Part shown: one piece after another, positions 8,124-18,560 of the stretch
How the letters are laid out: each line of letters opens with the position of its first letter
How positions within the stretch are numbered: position 1 is the stretch's first letter
DNA from: Chachezhania antarctica
GTDB taxonomy: Bacteria > Pseudomonadota > Alphaproteobacteria > Rhodobacterales > Rhodobacteraceae
Reading direction: 5' to 3'
DNA length: 64,000 nt
NCBI RefSeq assembly: GCF_003646465.1
Contig: NZ_QZEX01000003.1
Location: 185,066 to 249,065, forward strand
Position numbers and translations under genes: made by a program
Notes under the pieces: generated by a model
Databases searched by the model: none
Seen by the model: only the letters and a program-made list of their open reading frames with translations
What the model was told of the DNA's origin: nothing

Positions 8124-9323
8124 ATGAATATCGTCAAGCGACTTGTCGCTACGGCCGCCTTTGGCCTGATCGCCGCCACCGGCGCCCACGCGCAGGAGCC
8201 GATCAAGATCGCCCTGCTGCACGGTCTGTCCGGTTCGGCCTTCGAAGCGTTTTCGAAACAGGCGCAGACCGGGTTCGAGATGGGCATCGAATACGGCACC
8301 GACGGCACCAACGAGATCAACGGCCGCCCGATCGAGCTGATCATCAAGGACACCCAGTTCAAGCCCGACGTGGCCCGCGCCGTTCTGGCCGAGGCCTACG
8401 GCGATGCCGAGGTTCTGCTGGCCGTCGGCGCCACGTCTTCCGGCGTGACCGTGGGCATGCTGCCCATCGCCGAGGAATACGAGAAGATCCTGATCGTCGA
8501 ACCCGCCGTGGCGGACAGCCTGACCGGGCCCGACAGCAACCGCTATGTCTTCAAGACCTCGCGCAATTCTTCCATGGACATGCAGGCGCAGGCGCTGGCG
8601 CTGAACCCGGACGAAGACCTCGTGGTCGCCACGCTGGCCGAAGATTACGCCTTTGGCCGTGACGGCATCACCGCGTTCAAGTCGGCGCTCGACGGGACCG
8701 GCGCGGAAGTCGTGGCCGAGGAATACGTGCCGCAGGGCACGACCGATTTCACCGCCGTGGCCGAACGCATGTTCAACGCGCTGAAGGACAAGGAAGGCCG
8801 CAAGGTCATCCTGATCTACATCGCCGGCGGTGGCGACGCGCCGGGCAAGATCCAGGCGATGGATCCCAGCCGCTATGGCATCGAGATCTCGATGGGCGGG
8901 CACATCCTGCCGGTTCTGCCGACCTACAAGCGGTTCCCGGGCCTCGAAGGCGCCGTGTATTATTACTACGAAGGCTTCGACAACCCGATCAACGACTGGC
9001 TGGTCGAAGAGCACATGGCCCGTTTCGACAGCCCGCCGGACTTCTTCACCGCCGGTGGCATGTCGGCTGCGCTGGCGGTCGTGAAGGCCCTGAAAGAGGC
9101 GCCGGATTACGAGACCGAGACGCTGATCGAGACCATGGAAGGCATGTCGTGGGACACGCCCAAGGGCGAAATGACCTTCCGCCCCGAAGATCACCAGGCG
9201 CTGCAGGACATGCTGCACTTCAAGATCAAGGTGGATGAAGATGTCGAGTGGGCGATCCCGGAAAAGGTCCGGATCATCCCTGCCGATGAGATGAACATCC
9301 CCATCGGCCGCGACAACGGCTGA
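8124..9323 (+). CDS. ABC transporter substrate-binding protein, branched-chain amino acid (LivK) type
   Basis: A 399-residue periplasmic receptor of the HAAT (LivJ/LivK) class. The signal peptide ends at about residue 23 (ATGAHAQEP). The mature part has the type-I periplasmic-binding fold, with IKIALLHGLSGS at the start and the ELIIKDTQFKPD segment typical of this class. ATG at 8124 follows gggaggaat. It is the first gene of livK-G-F-H-M, and a set of hairpins separates it from the ATPase. HAAT receptors bind amino acids, urea, amides or aromatic acids; the ligand here is unknown. Confidence 0.9.
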   Translation: MNIVKRLVATAAFGLIAATGAHAQEPIKIALLHGLSGSAFEAFSKQAQTGFEMGIEYGTDGTNEINGRPIELIIKDTQFKPDVARAVLAEAYGDAEVLLAVGATSSGVTVGMLPIAEEYEKILIVEPAVADSLTGPDSNRYVFKTSRNSSMDMQAQALALNPDEDLVVATLAEDYAFGRDGITAFKSALDGTGAEVVAEEYVPQGTTDFTAVAERMFNALKDKEGRKVILIYIAGGGDAPGKIQAMDPSRYGIEISMGGHILPVLPTYKRFPGLEGAVYYYYEGFDNPINDWLVEEHMARFDSPPDFFTAGGMSAALAVVKALKEAPDYETETLIETMEGMSWDTPKGEMTFRPEDHQALQDMLHFKIKVDEDVEWAIPEKVRIIPADEMNIPIGRDNG

Positions 9324-9339
9324 CCCGGATCGCCGCTGA

Positions 9340-9427
9340 CGGGCCGGTTCTCTGCCGGCCCGAACAGTTCTCCGGCCCCCTCTCCCGCCCGGCGGGAGAG
9401 GATCGGCAGGCCGCCTGCCGCCTTTTT
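9340..9427 (+). terminator. Triple hairpin attenuator between receptor and ATPase genes
   Basis: Three hairpins in a row: CGGGCCGG/CCGGCCCG (9340-9362), a 9-bp stem CTCTCCCGC/GCGGGAGAG with a 3-nt loop (9380-9400), and CGGCAGG/CCTGCCG followed by CCTTTTT (9404-9427). The last is a canonical intrinsic terminator. They probably stop most transcripts after livK, so the receptor is made in excess over the membrane components. Confidence 0.7.
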
Positions 9428-9454
9428 CCCCAGACGATCGGGACGCCCCAGACC

Positions 9455-10219
9455 ATGTCCACCCCATCGCTTGTCACCCAGGACCTGACGATCCGTTTCG
9501 GCGGTCACGTCGCGGTCAACCAGGTGTCCTGCGCCTTCCACCCCGGAGAGCTGACGGTCATCGTCGGCCCCAACGGCGCCGGGAAGACGACCTATTTCAA
9601 CCTGATCTCGGGGCAGCTGACGGCGACGTCCGGCAGCGTCACGAAGGACGGGACCGATATCACCCGGATGTCGCCCTCGGCCCGTGCGCGCCACGGGATC
9701 GGCCGTGCGTTCCAGCTGACGAACCTGTTTCCGCAGCTGACGGTTCTGGAAAACATCCGCCTTGCCGTGCAGGCGCGGGCGGGCGACGGCTGGCGCATGC
9801 TGCGCCCCGTGTCCAGCTTCCGCGGGCTGACGGCCAAGGCCGAACATTACCTTGAGGCCACCCGCCTGACGCCGCTCGCGCATCAGAAAGCCGCGAACCT
9901 GCCCCATGGCGACCAGCGCAAGCTGGAGGTCGCCCTGCTGATGGCGATGGAGCCCGACATCTACATGTTCGACGAACCCACCGCCGGCATGTCGCTGGAC
10001 CACGCGCCAGACGTGCTGGACCTGATCCACCAGATCAAGGCCGACCCGACCAAGACGGTGCTGCTGGTCGAACACAAGATGGATGTCGTGCGCGCGCTGG
10101 CCGACCGGATCATCGTGCTGCACAACGGCGAACTGCTGGCCGACGGCCCGCCCGCGGAAGTGATGGGAAGCCAGATCGTCCGCGACGTGTACCTTGGCAC
10201 ATCGGAGGGCGCGGCATGA
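9455..10219 (+). CDS. livG: ABC transporter ATP-binding protein (LivG type)
   Basis: A 254-residue cytoplasmic ATPase. Walker A is GPNGAGKTT (about residue 36), the Walker B region is YMFDEPTAGMS, and the switch His lies in LLVEHKMD. The long insert between Walker A and the signature, and the shortened signature-like LPHGDQRKLEVAL, are typical of LivG. It overlaps livF by 4 nt (ATGA). It works with LivF to power LivHM. Confidence 0.9.
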   Translation: MSTPSLVTQDLTIRFGGHVAVNQVSCAFHPGELTVIVGPNGAGKTTYFNLISGQLTATSGSVTKDGTDITRMSPSARARHGIGRAFQLTNLFPQLTVLENIRLAVQARAGDGWRMLRPVSSFRGLTAKAEHYLEATRLTPLAHQKAANLPHGDQRKLEVALLMAMEPDIYMFDEPTAGMSLDHAPDVLDLIHQIKADPTKTVLLVEHKMDVVRALADRIIVLHNGELLADGPPAEVMGSQIVRDVYLGTSEGAA

Positions 10220-10920
10220 GCCTTCTGTCCCTGAACAACGTGAAAACCAATATCGATCAGTACGCCGTGCTGCATGACGTGAGCTTCGAGGTCGCCGAAG
10301 GCGGTGTCTTCGTCCTGCTGGGCCGGAACGGCGCGGGCAAGACGACGACGCTGCGGTCGATCATGGGGCTGTGGAAGCCCTCGCCCGGGTCGATCGCCTT
10401 TCGCGGGCAGGACATCACCGGCCTGCACACCGCCGATATCGCGCGGCTGGGCATTGCGTATGTGCCCGAGAACATGGGCATCTTCGGCACGCTGACGGTG
10501 GACGAGAACCTGGTCCTGGCCACGGCCAAGGGCAAGATCGACTCCACGCGGCTGAAATGGGTGCATGGCCTGTTCCCCGCGCTGGAGAAATTCCGCGACA
10601 AGCAGGCCTGGTCGCTTTCGGGCGGGCAGAAGCAGATGCTGTCGGTCGCCCGCGCGATCATCGAACCGCGCGAACTGATCCTGATCGACGAGCCCACGAA
10701 GGGGCTGGCCCCTTCGATCGTCGAGGCGATGGGCGAGGCGTTCCGCGAGATCGCGGAAAACAGCACCATCCTGCTGGTCGAGCAGAACTTCAACTTTGCC
10801 CGCAAACTGGGCCGCGACATGGCCGTGATCGACGACGGCAAGGTCGTCCATGCCGGAACAATGGCAGAATTCGCGGCAAATCAGGAGCTTCAGGACAAGC
10901 TCCTGGGCCTGTCGATGTAG
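10216..10920 (+). CDS. livF: ABC transporter ATP-binding protein (LivF type)
   Basis: A 234-residue ATPase, the second nucleotide-binding subunit of the branched-chain-type importer. Walker A GRNGAGKTT (about residue 35), signature LSGGQKQML, Walker B LILIDEPTKGLAPS and LLVEQNFNFA are all intact. The start overlaps the livG stop (ATGA), indicating translational coupling; livH follows after 10 nt. Confidence 0.91.
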   Translation: MSLLSLNNVKTNIDQYAVLHDVSFEVAEGGVFVLLGRNGAGKTTTLRSIMGLWKPSPGSIAFRGQDITGLHTADIARLGIAYVPENMGIFGTLTVDENLVLATAKGKIDSTRLKWVHGLFPALEKFRDKQAWSLSGGQKQMLSVARAIIEPRELILIDEPTKGLAPSIVEAMGEAFREIAENSTILLVEQNFNFARKLGRDMAVIDDGKVVHAGTMAEFAANQELQDKLLGLSM

Positions 10921-10930
10921 GGAACGGGAC

Positions 10931-11923
10931 ATGGAACAGGTAAGCAAGACATTCGAAAAACTGGGCGGGGTGAACCTTCTTCCCATCATTCTGGGCGCGG
11001 TGGCCTTCGTGCTGATTGGCGCGCCGTCGTCATGGGTCACGCTGACGGTCGCGGGGCTGGCCATGGGGATGATGGTGTTCCTGATGGCCTCGGGCCTGTC
11101 GCTCGTGTTCGGGCTGATGGACGTGCTGAACTTCGGCCATTCCGCCTTTGTCAGCTTTGGCGCCTTCATCGCGGCGACGGTGCTGGGCGGGCTGTCGGGC
11201 TGGCTGGCATCGGACAGTATCGCGCTGAACGCGGCAGCACTGGTCGCGGCCTATTCGGCGGCGATCCTTTTCGGGCTGGTGGCGGGGTGGTTCTTTGAAA
11301 CCGTCATTATCCGCCCCGTCTACCGCGATCACCTGCGCCAGATCCTGATCACCATGGGCGCCATGATCGTGGCCGAACAGACCATCCTCGCCTTCTGGGG
11401 CGGCACGCCCTATTCCGTCCCGCGCCCGCATTTCCTGGAAGGGTCGTGGATCATCGGAGACGTGAGTATCGAGATCTACCGCGGCTTTGCCTTCCTGCTG
11501 GGGCTGGCGGCGTTCATCGGGCTCTACGTCCTGCTGAACCGCACCCGGATCGGCCTGCTGATCCGCGCGGGCGTCGAAGATCGCGAAATGGTGGAATCGC
11601 TGGGCTTCCGGGTCGACCGGATGTTCATCGGGGTGTTCATGCTGGGCTCGGCGCTCGCCGCTTTGGGCGGGGCCATGTGGGCTGGGTATGAAACGCTGAT
11701 CACCCCCGCGCTGGGGGCCGAGATGATGATCATCGTCTTCATCGTCGTGATCATCGGGGGGCTGGGATCCATCGAGGGCACGCTTCTGGGCGCGCTGCTG
11801 GTGGGGTTGATGTCGAATTACCTGGGCTTTCTGGCGCCCAAGATGGCGCTGGCGTCGAACATGATCCTGATGGTGGCCATCCTGCTGTGGCGTCCGAACG
11901 GGCTGCGCCCGGCCGTGAAATAG
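10931..11923 (+). CDS. livH: Branched-chain-type ABC transporter permease (LivH type)
   Basis: A 330-residue inner-membrane permease with about eight to nine hydrophobic segments; the block LVFGLMDVLNFGHSAFVSFG (about residues 58-77) is the LivH signature. The ATG at 10931 follows ggaacgggac and is preferred over an upstream in-frame start inside livF. It forms the transport channel with LivM, whose gene follows after 12 nt. Confidence 0.9.
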   Translation: MEQVSKTFEKLGGVNLLPIILGAVAFVLIGAPSSWVTLTVAGLAMGMMVFLMASGLSLVFGLMDVLNFGHSAFVSFGAFIAATVLGGLSGWLASDSIALNAAALVAAYSAAILFGLVAGWFFETVIIRPVYRDHLRQILITMGAMIVAEQTILAFWGGTPYSVPRPHFLEGSWIIGDVSIEIYRGFAFLLGLAAFIGLYVLLNRTRIGLLIRAGVEDREMVESLGFRVDRMFIGVFMLGSALAALGGAMWAGYETLITPALGAEMMIIVFIVVIIGGLGSIEGTLLGALLVGLMSNYLGFLAPKMALASNMILMVAILLWRPNGLRPAVK

Positions 11924-11935
11924 GGGAACGGGACC

Positions 11936-13003
11936 ATGAAACAGACCACCGGAACCCTTGTCGTGAAGCTCGTCGTGCTGGCCATCGCCGCGCTGCTTCT
12001 CTTCGCGCCGTTCCTGTTCCAGAACGTCCGGTCGCTGGAAGTGGCCGCGCGGATCTGCATCTTCATCGTGCTGGTGGCCAGCTACGATCTGCTGATCGGC
12101 TATACCGGCATCGTGAGCTTTGCCCACACCATGTTCTTCGGCTTCGGCGCCTACGGGGCCGCGATTTTGCTGAAGACGATGGGCCCGGGCTGGGACGCCG
12201 TGATCCTTGGCGCCATCGCGGGCGTTGCCGTGTCGCTGGTTCTGGCCGTGGCCATCGGGCTTCTCAGCTTGCGGGTAAAGGCTATCTTCTTCGCGATGAT
12301 CACGCTCGCCGCCGCGTCGGTGGTGCTGGTGCTCGTCTCGCAACTGTCGCAATTGACGGGGGGCGAGGACGGGATCACCTACCGCGCGCCGGACCTCTTC
12401 AAACCGGCCACGAAGCTCCTGACCGATGCCGACGGAAAGGTGCTGCGGATCTTCGACGTGCGGTTGAACGGGAAGCTGGCGGCGTATTACTTTGTCTTCT
12501 TCTCGTCGCTCATCCTCTTCGTCCTGATGCTGCGCTTCGTGCGGTCGCCCCTTGGCACCGTCCTTGAAGCCATCCGCGAGAACGAGGCAAGGGCCGAGGC
12601 CATCGGCTATCGCGTCGTGGCCTACCGGACCTTCATCTTCTGCCTGTCGGCCACGGTCGCGTCGCTGGCGGGGACGGTCTATGCCGTCTGGCTGAAATAC
12701 ACCGGGCCCGACACGTCGCTGTCCTTCGCGATCATGATCGACATCCTGCTGATGGTCGTGATCGGCGGCATGGGCACGATGTGGGGCGCGGTGATCGGGG
12801 CGGTCCTGATGGTGATGGCGCAATATTACCTGCGCGACCTGATGGGCGCCGCGTCCGAGGCGCTGGCCGGTATCCCCGTCCTGCCCGAACTGCTGGCACC
12901 CGACCGTTGGCTGTTCTGGCTGGGGATCATCTTCATCCTGCTGGTCTACTTCTTCCCGAAAGGCATCGCCGGCACCGCGATGGCCCGCGGGGCGCGGAGT
13001 TGA
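11936..13003 (+). CDS. livM: Branched-chain-type ABC transporter permease (LivM type)
   Basis: A 355-residue permease with an N-terminal hydrophobic anchor and the LivM core, including IGYTGIVSFAHTMFFGFGAY (about residues 60-80) and the cytoplasmic coupling segment EAIRENEARAEAIGY. It ends with TGA at 13001-13003, overlapping the TTG start proposed for the hydrolase gene, which places that hydrolase in the same operon. Confidence 0.9.
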   Translation: MKQTTGTLVVKLVVLAIAALLLFAPFLFQNVRSLEVAARICIFIVLVASYDLLIGYTGIVSFAHTMFFGFGAYGAAILLKTMGPGWDAVILGAIAGVAVSLVLAVAIGLLSLRVKAIFFAMITLAAASVVLVLVSQLSQLTGGEDGITYRAPDLFKPATKLLTDADGKVLRIFDVRLNGKLAAYYFVFFSSLILFVLMLRFVRSPLGTVLEAIRENEARAEAIGYRVVAYRTFIFCLSATVASLAGTVYAVWLKYTGPDTSLSFAIMIDILLMVVIGGMGTMWGAVIGAVLMVMAQYYLRDLMGAASEALAGIPVLPELLAPDRWLFWLGIIFILLVYFFPKGIAGTAMARGARS

Positions 13004-13851
13004 GCGCGCCGTGCTTCTCCTTCGTGCCGGTAATGGATCACGAGGTCCACGTCACCGAATGGGGCACGCCCGGCAACACGCCGCTGGTGATGTGGCACGG
13101 GCTGGCGCGCACGGGGCGGGATTTCGACGAGCTCGCCAGCGCGCTGTCGGACCAGTACCACGTGATCTGCCCCGACACGATCGGGCGGGGCCTGTCCAGC
13201 TGGTCGCATGATCCCGAGGCCGAGTACTCCATCGACTACTACGCCGGGATCGCCGCCGATCTGCTGGATCATTTCGGCTTCGACAAGGTGGCATGGCTCG
13301 GCACGTCGCTGGGCGGCATGATCGGGATGCGGCTGGCCTCCGGGCCCCATGCAGACCGGCTGTCCTGCCTGCTGATCAACGATATCGGCCCCGACGTGCC
13401 CGTCGCCGCGATCCAGCGGATCGTGAGTTACGTGGGCGAACCGCCGGTCTTCGCCACATTGACCGAGGCGGAAGCGTGGCTCCGCGCTGTCTACCGTCCC
13501 TTCGGTCCGGCGGGGGATGCGTTCTGGCGGCGGATGGCGCGGACGTCGGTTCGGCGCAACCCGGATGGATCGCTGACCCTGCACTACGATCCGAAGATCA
13601 CGATCCAGTTCGTGGCCTCGCGCGAGGAGCTGACAAGCTGGGACCGATACGCCCGCATCTCCACGCCCTGCCACGTGTTGCGGGGGCGGCAGTCCGACCT
13701 GCTGACGGCCGAGATCCTGCAGATGATGCAAAGCCGCGGCCCGAAACCCGGCGTGACGGAGTTCGACTGCGGCCATGCGCCCAGCCTGTCCCGTGACGAG
13801 GACATCCGGCTGGTGCGGGACCTGCTGGCGGAGCTGGTCCGCGCGGATTGA
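13000..13851 (+). CDS. Alpha/beta-fold hydrolase
   Basis: A roughly 283-residue cytoplasmic hydrolase. The oxyanion/first-strand motif WHGLARTG is near residue 35, the nucleophile elbow is GTSLGG (Ser about residue 104), the acid is likely the Asp in RGRQSD, and the general-base His is in CGHAPS. This is an intact catalytic triad of the esterase/lactonase type. The TTG at 13000 overlaps the livM stop and has a G-rich tract upstream; an ATG at 13033 would drop 11 residues. Being the last gene of the liv operon, it probably hydrolyses the imported substrate or an early intermediate (inference). Confidence 0.8.
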   Translation: MSAPCFSFVPVMDHEVHVTEWGTPGNTPLVMWHGLARTGRDFDELASALSDQYHVICPDTIGRGLSSWSHDPEAEYSIDYYAGIAADLLDHFGFDKVAWLGTSLGGMIGMRLASGPHADRLSCLLINDIGPDVPVAAIQRIVSYVGEPPVFATLTEAEAWLRAVYRPFGPAGDAFWRRMARTSVRRNPDGSLTLHYDPKITIQFVASREELTSWDRYARISTPCHVLRGRQSDLLTAEILQMMQSRGPKPGVTEFDCGHAPSLSRDEDIRLVRDLLAELVRAD

Positions 13852-13865
13852 AATCCGGCGGTAAA

Positions 13866-13891
13866 GGATATACATTGCGAATTGTATATCC
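13866..13891. promoter_or_regulatory. vapBC operator/promoter palindrome
   Basis: A perfect 9-bp inverted repeat, GGATATACA and TGTATATCC, separated by 8 bp and centred 31 bp before the antitoxin start. The AT-rich arms contain -10-like TATACA/TATAAT-type sequence. AbrB/MazE-type antitoxins bind such repeats to repress their own operon, so this is very likely the autoregulatory site. Confidence 0.7.
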
Positions 13892-13909
13892 AGACCGGAG
13901 GACACCAAC

Positions 13910-14137
13910 ATGCAGATCGCGAAATGGGGCAACTCGCTGGCTGTGCGCCTGCCGGCGGATCTTGTGCGCCGGTTGGACCTGAAGGAAGGCGACAGCATCG
14001 ATCTTGTGCCCGGAGACGACGGTCTGAGCGTCACCCGCCAGCCCCGCGCGGACGAGGTTCTGGCGGGGCTCCGCCGTTTTCGCGGCCGCCTGCCTGCGGG
14101 CGAACGGCTAAGCCGTGACGCCGCGCATGAGCGGTGA
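13910..14137 (+). CDS. vapB: VapB-type antitoxin (AbrB/MazE swapped-hairpin family)
   Basis: A 75-residue protein with an N-terminal SpoVT/AbrB DNA-binding fold: IAKWGNSLAVRLPADLVRRL, then GDSIDLV (about residues 2-40). The C-terminal 30 residues are basic and probably wrap around the toxin. ATG at 13910 is 5 nt after a ggagg-containing site (accggaggac). It overlaps the toxin gene by 11 nt and is preceded by the 13866-13891 palindrome, giving a complete, self-regulated module. Confidence 0.88.
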   Translation: MQIAKWGNSLAVRLPADLVRRLDLKEGDSIDLVPGDDGLSVTRQPRADEVLAGLRRFRGRLPAGERLSRDAAHER

Positions 14138-14522
14138 GTTCCTCGACACGAACGTCATTCTCTATCTTCTCGACGACGGCCCGAAGGCCGACCGGGCCGA
14201 GACGCTGCTGGCGGAGCACCCCTGCATCAGCGTGCAGGTCCTGAACGAAGCGCTGGTCAACTGCCGCCGCAAGGCCGGCCTGAGCTGGGAGGAGGCGGGC
14301 GCGTTCCTGACCGGCATCGAAACCCTGTGCCGGGTGACGGACCTCACACCCCGGACACATCGCATCGGCCGCGCGTTGGCCGAGCGATACGGCTTTTCCG
14401 TCTACGACGCGATGATCGTGGCGGCCGCCTTGCTGGCGGGCTGCGACACGCTGCTGACCGAGGACATGCACACCGGCCTTCTGGTCGAAGGCCAGTTGCG
14501 GCTGGTCAATCCCTTCGCCTGA
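14127..14522 (+). CDS. vapC: VapC-type PIN-domain ribonuclease toxin
   Basis: A 131-residue PIN domain, predicted Mg2+-dependent endoribonuclease. The acidic residues are present: FLDTNVILYLL (Asp about residue 6), the NEAL glutamate (about 41), YDAMIVAAAL (Asp about 98) and LLTEDMH (Glu/Asp about 115), so the toxin looks intact. ATG at 14127 lies inside the antitoxin gene; a GTG at 14115 in frame is an alternative. Expression is coupled to the antitoxin, whose operator lies at 13866. Confidence 0.88.
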   Translation: MSGEFLDTNVILYLLDDGPKADRAETLLAEHPCISVQVLNEALVNCRRKAGLSWEEAGAFLTGIETLCRVTDLTPRTHRIGRALAERYGFSVYDAMIVAAALLAGCDTLLTEDMHTGLLVEGQLRLVNPFA

Positions 14523-14665
14523 ACGCCCGTCCGGCGCCCAGCCGGTCCTGCAACGCGCCGCGGCTTTCGGCCCATAGCGGGGGCCAGCGCCTTCAGGTCG
14601 GCAGGGGACAGGTCGTCGCGTTTCGCGCGGGTTTCGATGCCGCTCAGCGCCCGGTGCATCGCCGC
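14523..14665 (-). pseudogene. Frameshifted fragment of an unrecognised gene
   Basis: Read on the minus strand from an ATG at 14659, codons give ALSGIETRAKRDDLSPADLK, then the natural-looking continuation PLWAESRGALQDRLGAG appears in another frame after a run of five C. A single-base shift therefore seems to have broken a helical, charged coding segment. The upstream part is missing: at about 14665 the sequence switches to a plus-strand LuxR fragment. I do not recognise the parent family. Confidence is limited because the fragment is short. Confidence 0.4.
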
Positions 14666-14667
14666 TT

Positions 14668-14751
14668 CACATCGAGACGCTCTACCGCAAGATCGGCGTG
14701 ACCAACCGGACACAGGCGACGACGATCGCGCGGGATCAGCGGATTTTGTGA
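14668..14751 (+). pseudogene. 3' remnant of a LuxR-family regulator (HTH tail)
   Basis: Codons from 14668 to the TGA at 14749-14751 give IETLYRKIGVTNRTQA and a short tail, which is the recognition helix and C terminus of a LuxR/NarL helix-turn-helix. No upstream part of the gene is present; the sequence before 14666 belongs to a different, oppositely oriented fragment. It cannot encode a functional regulator and marks a deletion or insertion junction. Confidence 0.6.
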
Positions 14752-14781
14752 CCCCTTCGCCCGGCGGTAGGGGCGAAGGGG
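14752..14781. terminator. Strong hairpin between remnant and gli
   Basis: An 11-bp perfect stem, CCCCTTCGCCC and GGGCGAAGGGG, with an 8-nt loop, 7 nt beyond the gli stop codon. There is no T-run on either strand, so it may be a weak or Rho-assisted end of the minus-strand uronate operon, or an mRNA 3'-end stabiliser. Confidence 0.5.
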
Positions 14782-14787
14782 CTATCG

Positions 14788-15641
14788 TCAGGAAAATCCG
14801 AAGAACATTTCCGGATTGTCCAGCACGGTTTTCTTCATGGTCTCGGCATCCAGCCAGCCCAGCACGGTGTCGAGAAGCACCGCATCGTCGGGATAATCCT
14901 CGGTTGTCTTGATCAGGTTGTGCGGCCAGTTTGTGCCCCACAACAAACGGTCGGGCGCGTGGGCCGCGATCTCGCGCGTGTTGGCAGCGATGTCGGCGAA
15001 TTCGGGCGCGCCGGCTTGCGAGCTTTCGTAGCATCCGGCCAGCTTGAACCAGCACTTGCCGGTGTCGATCAGACGTTTCACGGCGGCGATTTCCGGGCCG
15101 TCCGGCGCGGCGCCGACGAAGAACTTGCCGTGGTGGTCGAAGATCCAGTCGGATTGCAGGGCCTTCAGCCGATCTTCGTGGTCGAGGATGGTGTTGCCGT
15201 CGAACTGCACGGCCATCTTCCAGCCATGGGCCTTGGCCTTGGCATCGACCGCCTCCAGCTGGGACAGGCCCACGGCACCGCCCGGCAGATCCATGATCCG
15301 CGCGCCGACGATACCGCCATCGGTCAGGCGCTGCATCTCGGCGTCCGACGTTTCGCTGTCGATGGAGCCGACGCCGCGGGCCATGTCCCCCAGTTCCGCC
15401 AAGCAGGCCAGAAGGTTGGAATTGTCGCCCTGCTGCGCGTTGCCCTGCGTGACGACGACCCGGTCGATGCCCAGCCACGCCGCCATCTGCAGGTACATCG
15501 ACGGCGTCGGCAGCGGATCGGGCGGGTTCGGCGGACCTCCGGGCAGGGCAGGGTAGCCCGGCAGGTACATGTGGCACTGGCTGTCGATGGCGCCTTCCGG
15601 CATGCGGATCGCCGGACGGTCTCCGGTCAGTTTGCGGTCGA

Positions 15642-15645
<4 letters not shown>
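14788..15645 (-). CDS. gli: D-galactarolactone isomerase-like amidohydrolase (Gli)
   Basis: A 285-residue member of the COG3618 amidohydrolase group. Visible blocks are DSQCHMY (about residue 22), VVVTQGNAQQ, FDHHGKF and the C-terminal LLWGTNWPH. In Agrobacterium the homologous enzyme converts galactaro-1,5-lactone, the product of uronate dehydrogenase, into the 1,4-lactone used by Gci. Here the ATG at 15645 follows AAGGAG and overlaps the gci stop by 4 nt, so the two are translationally coupled. It is the last gene of kdgD-gci-gli. The function is assigned from family plus the very specific neighbourhood. Confidence 0.83.
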
Positions 15646-17716
<2,071 letters not shown>

Positions 17717-17738
17717 CTAGCCGACATCCCTGATAGGT

Positions 17739-17756
17739 GTCAACAAGTTGTATGAC
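17739..17756. promoter_or_regulatory. Candidate GntR/FadR-type operator upstream of kdgD
   Basis: GTCA and TGAC ends enclose ACAAGTTGT, an odd palindrome, between the kdgD start and the stop of the GntR gene. The core ACAACTTGT (reverse strand) resembles ACAACTTAT at 18575-18583 in front of the TRAP operon. A shared site would let one regulator control both arms of the uronate pathway (inference). Confidence 0.45.
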
Positions 17757-18494
17757 CTATTTGGAGGAGTCGCGCAGAAGATTGCGATACCGCTGCTGGC
17801 TGCCCTTCAGGTGGTGGCGCATCGCGTCGCGGGCGGTGTCCGGGTCCCCGGCGGCGATGGCATCGGCGATGGCACGGTGTTCGCCGGATATCAGCGCGAT
17901 GTAGCTGTCGGAACTGCGCTGGCGCCCGACGCTTTGCAGGGCCGAGCGCGGGATGACGGTGGCGCCCAGAACGCTCAGGAACTCTGCGAAGCGCGGGTTG
18001 TTGGCGGCGCGGGCAATGGCAAGGTGGAAGCGGAAATCGGCCTCGGTCGTGGCGTGGCCGGCCTCGGCCAGTGCGCGGATTTCCGATTCGGCCTCGTAGA
18101 TCTCTTCTTCCTGGGCGGGGGAGCGGCGGGCCGCGGCCAGTGCGGCGGCCTCCATTTCGACGGCCGTTCGCAGCTCAAGCATCTCGATTATAGAGGAAAT
18201 CTTGTCCAGGTCGACGATCTGGAACGGTTTCTGCGCGGCGGCCACGGGTTCCAGAACGAAGACGCCGGCACCTTGCCGCGGTTCCACCAGCCCGTCGGCG
18301 CGCAGGGCCGCGATGGCCTCGCGCACGACGGTGCGGGAGACGGAAAACGCGTCTGTCAGCTGGGCTTCGGACGGGAGCCTGTCGCCGACGGCGAACCTGC
18401 CTTCGGTGATCTGGGCCCGCAGGCCGTCCGCGACCTCTGCCACAAGGTTGCGCCGCGGCCGCGGTGCTGGCTTGCCGGTTGAGATCTGCGCCAT
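17757..18494 (-). CDS. GntR-family (FadR subfamily) transcriptional regulator
   Basis: A 245-residue regulator. The N-terminal winged HTH (about residues 15-85) shows GDRLPSEAQL and SRTVVREAIAALRADGLVEP, followed by an all-helical FCD ligand domain (about 105-235) with the ADFRFHLAIARAANNP motif carrying metal-ligand Asp/His. Start ATG at 18494 fits the family length. It lies between the two divergent arms of the uronate cluster, so it is almost certainly the pathway repressor, probably released by a uronate or an aldarate intermediate. Confidence 0.88.
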   Translation of the reverse strand: MAQISTGKPAPRPRRNLVAEVADGLRAQITEGRFAVGDRLPSEAQLTDAFSVSRTVVREAIAALRADGLVEPRQGAGVFVLEPVAAAQKPFQIVDLDKISSIIEMLELRTAVEMEAAALAAARRSPAQEEEIYEAESEIRALAEAGHATTEADFRFHLAIARAANNPRFAEFLSVLGATVIPRSALQSVGRQRSSDSYIALISGEHRAIADAIAAGDPDTARDAMRHHLKGSQQRYRNLLRDSSK

Positions 18495-18560
18495 GTCCCT
18501 ATCCTTTTCGGGGAAGGTTAACCGGATATACGACCACTTTGTCAAATGCCAGTCGCAATG

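Noticed and set aside
8019..9467. Upstream extension of the PAS-LuxR frame to 9467
   Set aside because: It would run antisense through livK and its signal peptide; the regulator domains begin only after 8018.
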